Under the pieces are notes generated by a model. It saw nothing but the letters and a program-made list of their open reading frames with translations, did not search any database and had not been told where the DNA came from. DNA of 64,000 nt from Pedobacter frigiditerrae. GTDB lineage: Bacteria; Bacteroidota; Bacteroidia; Sphingobacteriales; Sphingobacteriaceae. Below, piece by piece: positions 8,616 through 17,646 of the stretch. Within the stretch, counting starts at the first letter, position 1, and each line of letters starts with the position of its first letter. The stretch covers positions 930,001 through 994,000 of the forward strand of contig NZ_JAVTSS010000001.1 in NCBI RefSeq assembly GCF_032678705.1, given 5' to 3'. The translations under genes and the position numbers were made by a program.

Positions 8616-9797
8616 ATGAATTTGAAAGTTAATTTAATTGTAGGGTTAGCCTTAAGTTTTGGCGCTGTTAAAGCCCAAAAAGTAGATGTGAAAAAGGCAT
8701 TTGCTAGTGCTGCCAAGCAGACTGATGTTTTGGTAAAAAACGTTGATTCGGCTAGATTGATAAAGCCAACACTGGTTTCGCCCAGGACAGTAGAAAATGG
8801 CCAATTTAAAATGGTAGTTTCTAGAGATTGGACCAGCGGATTTTTCCCTGCCGAACTTTGGTATTTCTATGCTTTTACGAAAGATAAAAAATGGCTTGAT
8901 TTAGCAAAAAAATACACTGAGGATATTAAAAAAGAACAATTTAATAAAGGCACACACGATTTAGGTTTCATGATCTATTGTCCTTTTGGCAATGGTTACA
9001 AGATAACTAAGGACCCTGAGTACAAATCGGTAATTATCCAGGCCGCAAAGTCTTTGTCGACTAGGTTTAATGCCAAAGCTGGCGTTATCAAATCTTGGGA
9101 CCACAATGGCGATAAATGGAAATATCCTGTTATTATTGATAACATGATGAATTTAGAATTGCTTTTTGAAGCGACTAAATTCACTGGAGATTCATCGTTT
9201 TACAAGATTGCAGTCTCTCATGCAGATGTAACCATGAAAAACCATTACAGACCAGATTATAGCTCTTGGCACGTAATTGATTACGATACAGTTTCTGGAA
9301 ACGTGAGAAATAAACTAACCGCACAGGGATATTCAAACGAGTCTGCTTGGGCTCGCGGACAAGCTTGGGGTCTTTATGGTTATACCTTGTGCTATCGTTA
9401 TACAAAAAACAATGCTTATTTAGCGCAGGCAGATCATATTGCCAACTTTATATTAAGTAGTAAAATTACGCCGGCTGATGGTATTCCTTATTGGGATTAC
9501 AATGATCCACAAATTCCTAATGTGTCAAGAGACGCTTCAGCTGCTGCCATTACTGCTTCCGCCTTATATGAATTAGCAAAATACAGCAAGGAAAGTAAAA
9601 AATATAAAGCCGCTGCCGATAAGATATTAGCTTCTTTAAGCTCAAAATACGTAAGCAAGCCAGGGGCGAATTATGGTTTTATTTTAGAACACAGCACTGG
9701 TCACCGTCCTGCAAAGTCTGAAATTGATGTGCCAATTAATTATGCAGATTACTATTACTTAGAAGCCTTGTTAAGAAGCAAAGGAATAACATTATGA
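8616..9797 (+). CDS. GH88 unsaturated glucuronyl hydrolase
   Basis: 393 aa with signal peptide (1-20, AVKAQ). This is the alpha6/alpha6-barrel GH88 family, which hydrates the double bond of 4,5-unsaturated uronic acids at the non-reducing end of lyase products. The paired aspartates are visible in HDLGF (Asp115) and IIDNMMN (Asp175), and the ESAWARGQAWGLYG helix near 245 and SRDASAAAI near 310 are family hallmarks. It starts 2 bp after the beta-helix gene and its stop overlaps the next start by 4 bp (ATGA). It should be periplasmic and work on oligosaccharides made by the two upstream lyase-type proteins. Confidence 0.92.
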   Translation: MNLKVNLIVGLALSFGAVKAQKVDVKKAFASAAKQTDVLVKNVDSARLIKPTLVSPRTVENGQFKMVVSRDWTSGFFPAELWYFYAFTKDKKWLDLAKKYTEDIKKEQFNKGTHDLGFMIYCPFGNGYKITKDPEYKSVIIQAAKSLSTRFNAKAGVIKSWDHNGDKWKYPVIIDNMMNLELLFEATKFTGDSSFYKIAVSHADVTMKNHYRPDYSSWHVIDYDTVSGNVRNKLTAQGYSNESAWARGQAWGLYGYTLCYRYTKNNAYLAQADHIANFILSSKITPADGIPYWDYNDPQIPNVSRDASAAAITASALYELAKYSKESKKYKAAADKILASLSSKYVSKPGANYGFILEHSTGHRPAKSEIDVPINYADYYYLEALLRSKGITL

Positions 9798-11221
9798 GAA
9801 AATTTGTAGCTGTTTTATTAGGATTGGTGGTCATTGCTTTTGAAGTAATGGCTCAAGATAGTTTAGATTTTAACCAAAAAGTTGAGGTTAGAAAGGTATT
9901 GAACAATTCGAGCGAAAAAGCTTCATTTACTGCTTATAAAGAATTTAGAACAAGAACATTATCAAGTTTATCTCAATTTAAATCTAAAAAGATAAGAACT
10001 GATAAATATGGTGGTAGAATGGATAGGAAAGAGAAAGCTACAGGCTTTTATTACACCAAAAAGATAGGTAATCGTTGGTGGGTAATTGATCCTCAAGGTT
10101 ATCTATTTATTCATAATGCTTTAAATGCAGTAAGCATAGGTACATCAGACAGAAATAAAGAAGCCTTTGGTAAACTTTATGGCGATGAAAATAATTGGAT
10201 GGTTAAAACGCAAGAGTTTTTGATCGATAATGGTTTTAATGGGACTGGCGCTTGGTCTAATACAAAAGCCATACAAAAATCTCCATTGCAACAAACAAAG
10301 CCGTTGGCCTATACCATTAACCTTGATTTCATGAGTGCCTATGGCGATAAAAGAGGTGGTACTTATATCGTGCCAGGACATAAAGGTTATCCTAATAATG
10401 TGATTTTCGTTTTCGATGCGGCATTCGAGGCGTTTTGTGATCAAGCAGCTAAAAAACTGGTGGCCAATTCTACTGACGAAAACTTATTCGGTTACTTCTC
10501 TGATAACGAAATGCCTTTGGGGATCAAAAACTTGGATGGTTATCTTACACTTAAAGATCAACAAGATCCAGGTTATTTGGTTGCTAAAAAGTTTATTGAT
10601 GATAGGGGAGTTGCAGCAGATAAAATAACGGATGTAGATCGTCGTGAATTTTTATCTATTGTTGCCGATAAATACTTTTCTATCGTATCAAAAGCCATTA
10701 AAAAATACGATCCTAATCACATGTACCTAGGTTGTAGGTTTCATGGCAATCAGGGCAACATTGCTGAGTTGTGGAAAGCTGCTGGTAAATATATCGATGC
10801 CATATCCATGAACTATTACAATGCTTGGACACCTGATCAAGTCTTAATGGCTAATTGGGCAAATTGGTCAGGCAAACCATTCATCATTACTGAATGGTAT
10901 GTAAAAGCAGACGACTCAGCTTTGGGCAATACAGCAGGAGCTGGGTGGGTGGTTAAAACACAAAATGATAGAGGTTTATTCTATCAGAACTTTACTTTAG
11001 GTTTAATTGAATCTAAAAACTGTGTTGGCTGGCATTGGTTCAAATACATGGATAATGATCCATTGCAAAAAGGCGCAGAACCATCGAATACAAATGCGAA
11101 TAAGGGCATTGTTGATAATAATTACCAAGTCTACAAACCCTTAATGGAAAAAATGAACGAATTGAACTATCAAATGTATCAATTAATTGATTTCTTTGAC
11201 CAAAAGAAGAAATCACCTTAA
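9794..11221 (+). CDS. Clan GH-A TIM-barrel hydrolase (agarase-like), secreted
   Basis: 475 aa, signal peptide 1-20 (EVMAQ). The segment FYYTKKIGNRWWVIDPQGY with the following LFIHNAL is typical of agarase-like GH-A proteins. Two glutamates at the ends of barrel strands are visible: FSDNEMP (Glu239, likely acid/base) and IITEWYV (Glu367, likely nucleophile), with GWHWFKYMD close to the end. The exact GH family cannot be fixed; related proteins are annotated as beta-agarase or GH5/GH50-like, and in this context a beta-linked hexose or uronide substrate is likely. The start overlaps the GH88 stop by 4 bp, indicating translational coupling. Confidence 0.75.
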   Translation: MRKFVAVLLGLVVIAFEVMAQDSLDFNQKVEVRKVLNNSSEKASFTAYKEFRTRTLSSLSQFKSKKIRTDKYGGRMDRKEKATGFYYTKKIGNRWWVIDPQGYLFIHNALNAVSIGTSDRNKEAFGKLYGDENNWMVKTQEFLIDNGFNGTGAWSNTKAIQKSPLQQTKPLAYTINLDFMSAYGDKRGGTYIVPGHKGYPNNVIFVFDAAFEAFCDQAAKKLVANSTDENLFGYFSDNEMPLGIKNLDGYLTLKDQQDPGYLVAKKFIDDRGVAADKITDVDRREFLSIVADKYFSIVSKAIKKYDPNHMYLGCRFHGNQGNIAELWKAAGKYIDAISMNYYNAWTPDQVLMANWANWSGKPFIITEWYVKADDSALGNTAGAGWVVKTQNDRGLFYQNFTLGLIESKNCVGWHWFKYMDNDPLQKGAEPSNTNANKGIVDNNYQVYKPLMEKMNELNYQMYQLIDFFDQKKKSP

Positions 11222-11232
11222 AATTATACATC

Positions 11233-12318
11233 ATGAAGCACTTTTCAATTTTTCCATTACTCGCTTTTGTTTTATTCAGTTGTTCTAAAAGGACTGCAAT
11301 GCTTGATCCAATTTTAAACCCAGTAAATGGCATTTTAAGGGATCTGCCCCTTCAATCACCAAAAAGCACTTTAAAAGACATGCCTTTTAAGTTTGGAGCT
11401 TCTGTTAGTGCCGAACTTTTAAGGTCAAATTCCAATTACAAAGCCTTGGTTATTAAAGAGTATAGTAGCTTAACAGCAGAAAATGCAATGAAATTTTGGG
11501 CATTACATCCTTTAGAAGATACTTACAATTGGAAAGATGCTGATGAAATAGTTGCCTTAGCGCAAGCAAATGGTAAACGAATGCATGGCCATACTTTAAT
11601 TTGGCAGGAAGTGCCAGGTTGGGTAACTAATTTTTCTGGCGATACCCAAGCTTGGGAGAATCTGTTGAAAACACATATCCAAACTGTGGTTACTCATTTC
11701 AAAGGAAAGGTTTCATCATGGGATGTAGTTAATGAAGCCATAGATGAAAATGGTGGTTATAGAAATACCATTTGGTTACAGAAATTAGGCACAGCGTATA
11801 TAGCAAAGGCATTTCAATATGCACATGAGGCGGACCCTAGCTTATTGTTGTTCTATAACGATTACGGACACGATTATAGCCCTGTAAAAAGGACTGCCAT
11901 ATTAAATTTGGTGAATGACCTTAAGCAAAGAGGTATCCCTATTCACGGTATAGGTTTACAAATGCATACACGTTATAATCAACCTGATGCTGATATTACT
12001 TCAGCAATTACTTCAGCTGCTGCAACTGGATTACTGGTACATATTTCTGAGTTAGATATGACTGTAAATCCTAACAGTGATAAAAATTTAACCTACACTG
12101 CAACTTTGGCAGAACAGCAAGCAGCCAAGTATAAATTCATCGTTAAAACCTATTACGCAATTCCTAAAGCACAACAATTTGGAATTACAACTTGGAATGT
12201 AACTGATGGTGATAGTTGGATACCGAGCACATACAATAGACCAGATTGGCCCCTTCCTTTTGATGCCCAATACAAACGAAAACCCGCCTATCAAGGAATA
12301 CTGGATGGCGTAAAATAA
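11233..12318 (+). CDS. GH10 endo-beta-1,4-xylanase, lipoprotein
   Basis: 361 aa. The N terminus MKHFSIFPLLAFVLFSCSK has a lipobox with Cys17, so the enzyme is probably lipid-anchored, possibly at the outer membrane. GH10 motifs are complete: TAENAMKFW (about 78), GHTLIWQ (about 120), WDVVNEA with acid/base Glu168, GLQMHTRYN, and HISELDM with nucleophile Glu273, then TWNVTDGDSWIP. It cleaves beta-1,4-xylan backbones internally. With GH3, GH88 and UxuA this gives one possible route for a glucuronate-decorated xylan, though other region 1 genes are not typical of xylan loci. It is 11 bp after the preceding gene. Confidence 0.92.
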   Translation: MKHFSIFPLLAFVLFSCSKRTAMLDPILNPVNGILRDLPLQSPKSTLKDMPFKFGASVSAELLRSNSNYKALVIKEYSSLTAENAMKFWALHPLEDTYNWKDADEIVALAQANGKRMHGHTLIWQEVPGWVTNFSGDTQAWENLLKTHIQTVVTHFKGKVSSWDVVNEAIDENGGYRNTIWLQKLGTAYIAKAFQYAHEADPSLLLFYNDYGHDYSPVKRTAILNLVNDLKQRGIPIHGIGLQMHTRYNQPDADITSAITSAAATGLLVHISELDMTVNPNSDKNLTYTATLAEQQAAKYKFIVKTYYAIPKAQQFGITTWNVTDGDSWIPSTYNRPDWPLPFDAQYKRKPAYQGILDGVK

Positions 12319-12414
12319 TTAACAGTTGTTGTGGTTTTGATGGGGTTATAAAAACCATAAACAAAAGCTATACGGCTACTTTAGTAAAAAATAGAAAACA
12401 AATTAAAATAGAAG

Positions 12415-14637
12415 ATGAATAAAATTTCACGCCTTACCCTACTACTACTCATTATCGGTTTAACCCCAAAAATTTATGCCCAAAAGAAATCGATAGATCA
12501 ACGTGTTGATTCTTTGATGAAATTGATGACTTTAAAAGAAAAAGTTGGTCAATTAAACCAATATTCTGGTAAAGAGGTTACGGGACCAACTAGTGATAGA
12601 AAGAGTTACCTACTAAATGACATTAAATCTGGAATGGTAGGTTCAATGTTAAATGTAAAAGGTGTTAAGGATACAAAGGAAATTCAGGCTGTTGCCTTAC
12701 AATCTCGCTTAAAAATTCCTTTGTTGTTTAGCTTGGATGTTATTCATGGATATAAAACTGTTTTTCCAATTCCATTAGCAGAATCTGCATCATGGGATAT
12801 GGCCGCAATTAGAGAAACTGCTCACGTAGCAGCAGAAGAGGCAGCCTCATCAGGTATCCATTGGACATTTGCACCTATGGTAGATATTGCTCGTGATCCA
12901 CGTTGGGGCAGAGTAATGGAAGGCGCAGGAGAAGATACTTACCTAGGTTCAGCAATTGCTAGAGCAAGGGTTTTAGGCTTTCAGGGAAGCAAACTTGGTG
13001 GTGTTGATGCGATTATGGCTTGTGCTAAACATTTTGCCGCCTATGGTGCCGCAATCGCGGGAAGAGATTATAACCCAGTAGACATGAGTGAGCAATTATT
13101 AAATGAGATTTATTTACCTCCATTTAAAGCCGCGGCCGATGCTGGGGTGGCTACTTTTATGAATTCATTTAATACCATCAACGGTGTTCCAGCTACTGGA
13201 AATTCTTATTTGCAACGTGATATTTTAAAGGGCGAATGGAAATATAAGGGTTTTGTGGTAAGCGATTGGGGTTCAATTAAAGAAATGATTCCTTGGGGTT
13301 TCGCTAAAAATATGAGTGAGGCGGCTCAGAAGGCAATTGTGGCTGGTAGTGACATGGACATGGAAAGCGAAGCCTACAAAAAGGAGTTAGAGAAGTTAGT
13401 AACAAGTGGCAAGGTTGATGTGAAGTTTGTTGATGATGCAGTAAGACGTATACTTTATAAAAAATTCGAATTAGGCTTATTTGATAATCCTTACAAATTC
13501 TCTGATGAAAAACGTGAGGCGAAAGTAATGAATGATCCTAAGCATAAAGAAATTGCTTTAGCTGCAGCTCAAAAATCTATCGTGTTGTTGAAAAACAATA
13601 ATGCTGTTCTTCCTTTGCAAAAAAGCATTAAGAACATTGCCTTAATTGGTCCGCTAGTTAATGCCAAAAGAGACCAAGCTGGTAGTTGGGTAGTTTATGC
13701 TGATACGGCAAACATTGTAAGTGTGCATGAAGGTATGAAAGCCAAATTTACGAACACTAAATTTACTTATGCTGAGGGTACAGCAGTTCAAGGCGCCAAA
13801 ATGGATGGTTTTGCAGCTGCGGTAGAGACTGCAAAAAATGCTGATGCAGTGGTAATGGTCTTAGGAGAGACTTGGGACATGAGTGGAGAAGCTAAGTCTC
13901 GTGCAGACATCAGCTTGCCTGGCAAACAGGAAGAACTATTTAATGCCATTAAAGCAACAGGTAAACCAGTAATTGTGGTCATCATGGCTGGGCGACCATT
14001 GGTATTCAATAGCATAGCTGATAAAGCCGATGCAGTGGTTTATGCTTGGTTTTTAGGAGATCAAGGTGGTAATGCTATTGCGAATGTATTGAGTGGCGAT
14101 TATAATCCATCTGGTAAATTACCAATGAGCTTTCCTAGAAGTGTAGGACAAATCCCAATTTTCTATAATCATTATAATACTGGAAGACCAGTTACCAAAC
14201 CAACAGATATTGTTTATAAATCTGCTTATATCGATTCACCTAACGATCCTAAATTTGCTTTTGGTTATGGCTTAAGTTATACCAACTTCACCTATAGTAA
14301 TTTAAAATTAGACAAAGCAGTTCCATTGAAAAATGAAACAGTTAACGTAAGTTTCACTTTAACTAACAGTGGTAAAGTTGCTGGAGAAGAGGTAGCACAA
14401 CTCTACATTCAAGATAGGTTTGCCTCATTAGTAAGACCAGTTAAAGAATTAAAAGATTTCGCCAAAGTGAAATTAAATCCTGGAGAAAGCAAAACAATCA
14501 CTTTTACCTTAACACCAGATAAATTGAAATTCTTTAAGGAGAAATTAGGTTGGGTTACAGAAGCAGGAGATTTTAAAGTAATGGTTGGCGGTTCGTCAGA
14601 TGGGATTAAGTTAGAGTCGAGTTTTGAAATGAAATGA
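12415..14637 (+). CDS. GH3 beta-glycosidase (BglX-like)
   Basis: 740 aa with signal peptide (1-22, KIYAQ), periplasmic. This is a full-length GH3 enzyme: (beta/alpha)8 domain 1 (about 28-370), alpha/beta sandwich domain 2 (about 390-600) and C-terminal fibronectin-III-like domain (about 645-735). Visible motifs include DVIHGYKTVFPIPLAESASWD, KHFAAYG, and FVVSDWG with nucleophile Asp284. The acid/base probably lies in domain 2 near GETWDMSGEAKSR. The family removes beta-linked glucose or xylose from non-reducing ends; BglX-type and beta-xylosidase members are not separated by sequence alone. A 96-bp gap separates it from GH10. Confidence 0.92.
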   Translation: MNKISRLTLLLLIIGLTPKIYAQKKSIDQRVDSLMKLMTLKEKVGQLNQYSGKEVTGPTSDRKSYLLNDIKSGMVGSMLNVKGVKDTKEIQAVALQSRLKIPLLFSLDVIHGYKTVFPIPLAESASWDMAAIRETAHVAAEEAASSGIHWTFAPMVDIARDPRWGRVMEGAGEDTYLGSAIARARVLGFQGSKLGGVDAIMACAKHFAAYGAAIAGRDYNPVDMSEQLLNEIYLPPFKAAADAGVATFMNSFNTINGVPATGNSYLQRDILKGEWKYKGFVVSDWGSIKEMIPWGFAKNMSEAAQKAIVAGSDMDMESEAYKKELEKLVTSGKVDVKFVDDAVRRILYKKFELGLFDNPYKFSDEKREAKVMNDPKHKEIALAAAQKSIVLLKNNNAVLPLQKSIKNIALIGPLVNAKRDQAGSWVVYADTANIVSVHEGMKAKFTNTKFTYAEGTAVQGAKMDGFAAAVETAKNADAVVMVLGETWDMSGEAKSRADISLPGKQEELFNAIKATGKPVIVVIMAGRPLVFNSIADKADAVVYAWFLGDQGGNAIANVLSGDYNPSGKLPMSFPRSVGQIPIFYNHYNTGRPVTKPTDIVYKSAYIDSPNDPKFAFGYGLSYTNFTYSNLKLDKAVPLKNETVNVSFTLTNSGKVAGEEVAQLYIQDRFASLVRPVKELKDFAKVKLNPGESKTITFTLTPDKLKFFKEKLGWVTEAGDFKVMVGGSSDGIKLESSFEMK

Positions 14638-14638
14638 G

Positions 14639-14694
14639 TTTGGAGTTGGGAGTTTAGAGTTTAGGGTTTAGAGTTTAGGGCTTAGACTTTGGAG
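14639..14694 (+). repeat. Eight-unit heptanucleotide array (TTTAGGG/TTTAGAG)
   Basis: Eight 7-nt units in perfect phase directly after the GH3 stop. Four central units alternate TTTAGAG and TTTAGGG; outer units are TTTGGAG, TTGGGAG and CTTAGAC. No coding potential. Confidence 0.75.
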
Positions 14695-14767
14695 ATGCTA
14701 GGTAAACAATTTAGCAATACAACAATTCAACAATTGTGAGAAGGCTCTCACAAACTATTAAGGTTTC

Positions 14768-14795
14768 CAATCTCCAATCTCACCACCCCAATCTC
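14768..14795 (+). repeat. Heptanucleotide array (CAATCTC)
   Basis: Four 7-nt units in phase, three identical (CAATCTC) and one ACCACCC. Confidence 0.65.
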
Positions 14796-14917
14796 ATATT
14801 ACGCTAACGTTTCCGTAAATTTTTATCAATGATAAGGTGGTACTAATTTTATTTTTGAGTTATATTGGTCGTCAAATTAAATGTTAACTATCGTTATGTG
14901 TTTTGCAATTGATCTCC

Positions 14918-14938
14918 ATACGCAATACGCAATACGCA
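14918..14938 (+). repeat. Heptanucleotide array (ATACGCA x3)
   Basis: Three perfect copies of ATACGCA, followed by a decaying copy, ending 15 bp before the uxuA start. Confidence 0.75.
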
Positions 14939-14953
14939 AATCTCAATACGAAA

Positions 14954-16123
14954 ATGGCTAATCATAAACTACAACAAACTTGGCGCTGGTATGGTCCGGT
15001 AGATCCAGTTTCATTACAAGATGTTAAACAAGCAGGAGCAACAGGCATTGTAACCGCTTTACATCATGTTCCGCATGGCGATATTTGGCCTTTAGAAGAC
15101 ATTAAAGAGAGAAAAGCAATTATTGAAGCCGCAGGTTTAACATGGGCAGTGGTAGAAAGCGTGCCTGTGCATGAAGCGATTAAAACACGCAATGCTAATG
15201 CAGGAAAATACATTGAGAATTATAAAACCTCTTTGAAAAATTTGGCAGCTTGCGGCATTAAAACCGTGTGTTATAATTTTATGCCAGTGTTAGATTGGAC
15301 TAGAACTCAGCTTGACTTAACCATGGCAGATGGTTCTAAAGCATTATATTTCAATTGGACAGACTTAGCAGTTTTTGATTTGTATCTTTTCAAAAGAGAA
15401 GGAGCTGAAAACGATTATCCAGCTAATATTTTGGAGAAAGCTAAAACTAGGTTCGAATCAATGACCAAAGAAGAACTTAATGAATTACGTATAAACGTTT
15501 TGATGGGTATTCCGAATGAAAAGGAAATTGAAATGGAAGCGTTACGTGAAAGCATTGGCACCTATAAAACCATTGGTATGGATGGCTTGAGGGAGAATTT
15601 AGCTTGGTTCCTATCAGAAATAGCTGAAACCTGTACTTCAAACGGAATCAAGATGACCATCCACCCAGATGATCCTCCTTATTCAATTTTAGGATTACCT
15701 CGTATTGCAAGTAACAAAGAAGATTTATTAGATATTTTAAAACGCGTTGATCAACCTTTTAATGGCATTTGTTATTGCACTGGTTCGTTAGGTGCTGGTA
15801 TGAATAATGATCTGGTTGATATCTTCGAAGCGGTTAAAGAACGTGTGTATTTCTTGCACTTGCGTAATGTAGCCAAAGATGAAGAAGGTAATTTCTATGA
15901 AGCAGACCACTTAGGTGGCGATGTGAACATGTATGAAGTCATGAAGGCCATCACTGCTGAAAATGCAAAAAGAGATACGCCAATGCCATTTAGACCAGAT
16001 CATGGTCACCAAATGTTAGATGATTTAAATAAAGTAACTAATCCAGGTTATTCTGCCATAGGCCGCTTACGTGGTTTAGCCGAACTGAGAGGTTTGGAAG
16101 TAGGGGTGACTGGGAATTATTAA
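14954..16123 (+). CDS. uxuA: D-mannonate dehydratase
   Basis: 389 aa from the ATG at 14954; the longer frame from TTG 14903 runs through a tandem repeat. The protein begins with Q-T-W-R-W-Y-G and contains GIVTALHHVPHGDIWP, VESVPVHEAIK, MTIHPDDPPYSILGLPRI, the CTGSLGAG segment and FRPDHGHQM, all hallmarks of UxuA. The enzyme is cytoplasmic, Mn2+-dependent, and dehydrates D-mannonate to 2-keto-3-deoxygluconate in glucuronate catabolism. It ties region 1 to a glucuronate-containing substrate, because GH88 and lyase products feed this pathway. Other steps (UxaC, UxuB, KdgK) are not in the window. A good terminator follows. Confidence 0.95.
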   Translation: MANHKLQQTWRWYGPVDPVSLQDVKQAGATGIVTALHHVPHGDIWPLEDIKERKAIIEAAGLTWAVVESVPVHEAIKTRNANAGKYIENYKTSLKNLAACGIKTVCYNFMPVLDWTRTQLDLTMADGSKALYFNWTDLAVFDLYLFKREGAENDYPANILEKAKTRFESMTKEELNELRINVLMGIPNEKEIEMEALRESIGTYKTIGMDGLRENLAWFLSEIAETCTSNGIKMTIHPDDPPYSILGLPRIASNKEDLLDILKRVDQPFNGICYCTGSLGAGMNNDLVDIFEAVKERVYFLHLRNVAKDEEGNFYEADHLGGDVNMYEVMKAITAENAKRDTPMPFRPDHGHQMLDDLNKVTNPGYSAIGRLRGLAELRGLEVGVTGNY

Positions 16124-16158
16124 GAGCGTCGATAGTCCATGGTCTATAGACTGAAAGA

Positions 16159-16196
16159 GAAAGTCTGGGAGTTAAAACTTCTGGACTTTCTTTTTT
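16159..16196 (+). terminator. Rho-independent terminator after uxuA
   Basis: Hairpin with arms 16159-16171 and 16178-16190 (gaaagtc/gactttc outer stem, inner pairs partly G-U), followed by six T at 16191-16196. It ends region 1 and lies between uxuA and the convergent mnmE. Confidence 0.8.
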
Positions 16197-16283
16197 AATA
16201 AGGTTTAAAAATTAATTTTTATCAACCTTTAATTGATCGACGTACATTATCTTTCGGACTTTCGGCCGATCAACTTTCGGACT

Positions 16284-17642
16284 TTACTTCCCGATGCAGA
16301 ACTTACTAAAGATATTCTCCAGTAAATCATCGGTAGTTACCATACCCGTAATCTCTCCCAAGTAATGAAGTGCTTGTTTGATATCCATTGCTAAAAAATC
16401 TGAAGTAACTGGATTATCAATGTTGTTAAGCACATTGGCCAATGCCTTTTCTGTGTTTTTTAAAGCTTCTACGTGGCGAATATTGGTCACTAACGTTTCG
16501 CTGGTATTGATGGAGTGTAGGTTTACCTTTTCCAATAAACTGGTCTTTAATTCTTCTACACCAATGCCTTCTTTAGCCGACAGGAATAAAACTTGTTGTT
16601 TTTCAAAAGCAGCTTTTTGTTGATCAGTAAATAAATCAGCTTTGTTAACGATAGCTAAATAGGGGATATCTATTTTCTTTAAGTCGGTTAATTGTTCTTC
16701 CAGTTCATTGGGCGTTTGTAAAGCATCTGCCATGTAAAGTATCAGTTTAGCTTGTTTCATGCGCTCTAACGTACGCTCTACACCCTTTGCTTCAATAATA
16801 TCAGCGGTATCGCGAATACCTGCGGTATCTATAAACCTAAATATAATGCCATTGATGTTCAATTCATCTTCAATGGTATCTCTTGTAGTACCTGCAATAT
16901 CAGAAACAATTGCTCTGTCTTCATTTAATAGGGCATTTAACAAAGTTGATTTACCTACATTGGGCTTACCAGCAATAACAATGGGAACACCATTTTTAAG
17001 TACGTTACCTAGCTCAAAAGAAGATATAAGTATTGAGATGTGAGATATGAGACGTAAAATCAATGCTTTTAACTGGTCGCGATTGGCAAACTCTACATCT
17101 TCTTCTGCAAAGTCTAACTCCAATTCAATCATAGAGGCAAAGTGAATCAATTGCTCACGAAGCTCTTTTAGTTCGCTAGAAAATCCTCCACGCATTTGCT
17201 GTAAGGCCACATCGTGGGATGCCTTGCTATCTGATGCAATTAAATCGGCTACGGCTTCTGCCTGACTTAAATCGAACGCCCCATTTAAAAAAGCCCTTAA
17301 GGTAAATTCGCCTGGTTTGGCTGCTCTTGCACCTTTTTTAATCAACAGGTTTAAAATTTGCTGAATGATATAGTTAGAACCGTGACAAGAGATTTCTACC
17401 ACGTTTTCCTTGGTGTAAGATCTGGGTGCCACATACAAACCTGCTACTACTTCATCAACTATGATTTCTTGATCTTTAATCAATCCGAAATGTAAAGTGT
17501 GCGATGCCTGCTTTGTCAAGTCCTTACCGGCAAAAACTTCATTGGTTAGTTTTATGGCATCTGGCCCAGATAAACGGATTACGCCAATGGCGCCGCTGCC
17601 TGGTGGAGTTGATAAAGCGATGATGGTATCTTGATTGTACAT
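16284..17642 (-). CDS. mnmE: tRNA modification GTPase MnmE (TrmE)
   Basis: 452 aa. With MnmG it places the (carboxymethyl)aminomethyl group on U34 of certain tRNAs. The N-terminal folate-binding domain (about 1-118) opens TIIALSTPPGSGAIGVIRLSG; the helical domain contains the G domain with P-loop GKPNVGKST (about 225-233), DTAG (about 268) and NKAD (about 333); the C terminus ends CIGK, the catalytic CxGK motif. Full length. Residues about 197-208 (RLISHISILISS) are encoded by a 7-nt period array at 17021-17055, unusual inside a housekeeping gene. The start codon lies 4 bp from another heptad array (17647-17674). No obvious operon partner. Confidence 0.97.
   Translation of the reverse strand: MYNQDTIIALSTPPGSGAIGVIRLSGPDAIKLTNEVFAGKDLTKQASHTLHFGLIKDQEIIVDEVVAGLYVAPRSYTKENVVEISCHGSNYIIQQILNLLIKKGARAAKPGEFTLRAFLNGAFDLSQAEAVADLIASDSKASHDVALQQMRGGFSSELKELREQLIHFASMIELELDFAEEDVEFANRDQLKALILRLISHISILISSFELGNVLKNGVPIVIAGKPNVGKSTLLNALLNEDRAIVSDIAGTTRDTIEDELNINGIIFRFIDTAGIRDTADIIEAKGVERTLERMKQAKLILYMADALQTPNELEEQLTDLKKIDIPYLAIVNKADLFTDQQKAAFEKQQVLFLSAKEGIGVEELKTSLLEKVNLHSINTSETLVTNIRHVEALKNTEKALANVLNNIDNPVTSDFLAMDIKQALHYLGEITGMVTTDDLLENIFSKFCIGK
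17021..17055. repeat. Heptanucleotide array inside mnmE
   Basis: On the + strand five 7-nt units run in phase with consensus RAGATRT (AAGATAT, AAGTATT, GAGATGT, GAGATAT, GAGACGT). On the coding strand they translate to the S/I/L-rich stretch at residues 197-208 of MnmE without breaking the frame. Confidence 0.65.
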
Positions 17643-17646
17643 TGAT

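Larger units (their letters stand above)
14638..14953. other. Noncoding interval between GH3 and uxuA, rich in 7-nt arrays
   Basis: This 316-bp stretch has no credible gene. It holds three separate 7-nt period arrays (14639, 14768, 14918) and a segment around 14705-14740 with a CAATNNAA-like 8-nt rhythm. An in-frame TTG at 14903 would extend uxuA into the third array and is rejected. I see no confident promoter. Confidence 0.6.

Noticed and set aside
12319..12414. Hairpin tggtttt/aaaacca after GH10 as a terminator
   Set aside because: The stem is only 7 bp with a long loop and lacks a T-run, and the GH3 gene follows on the same strand.
14903..14953. TTG start extending uxuA
   Set aside because: The extension is encoded by the ATACGCA repeat and UxuA homology starts at the ATG at 14954.
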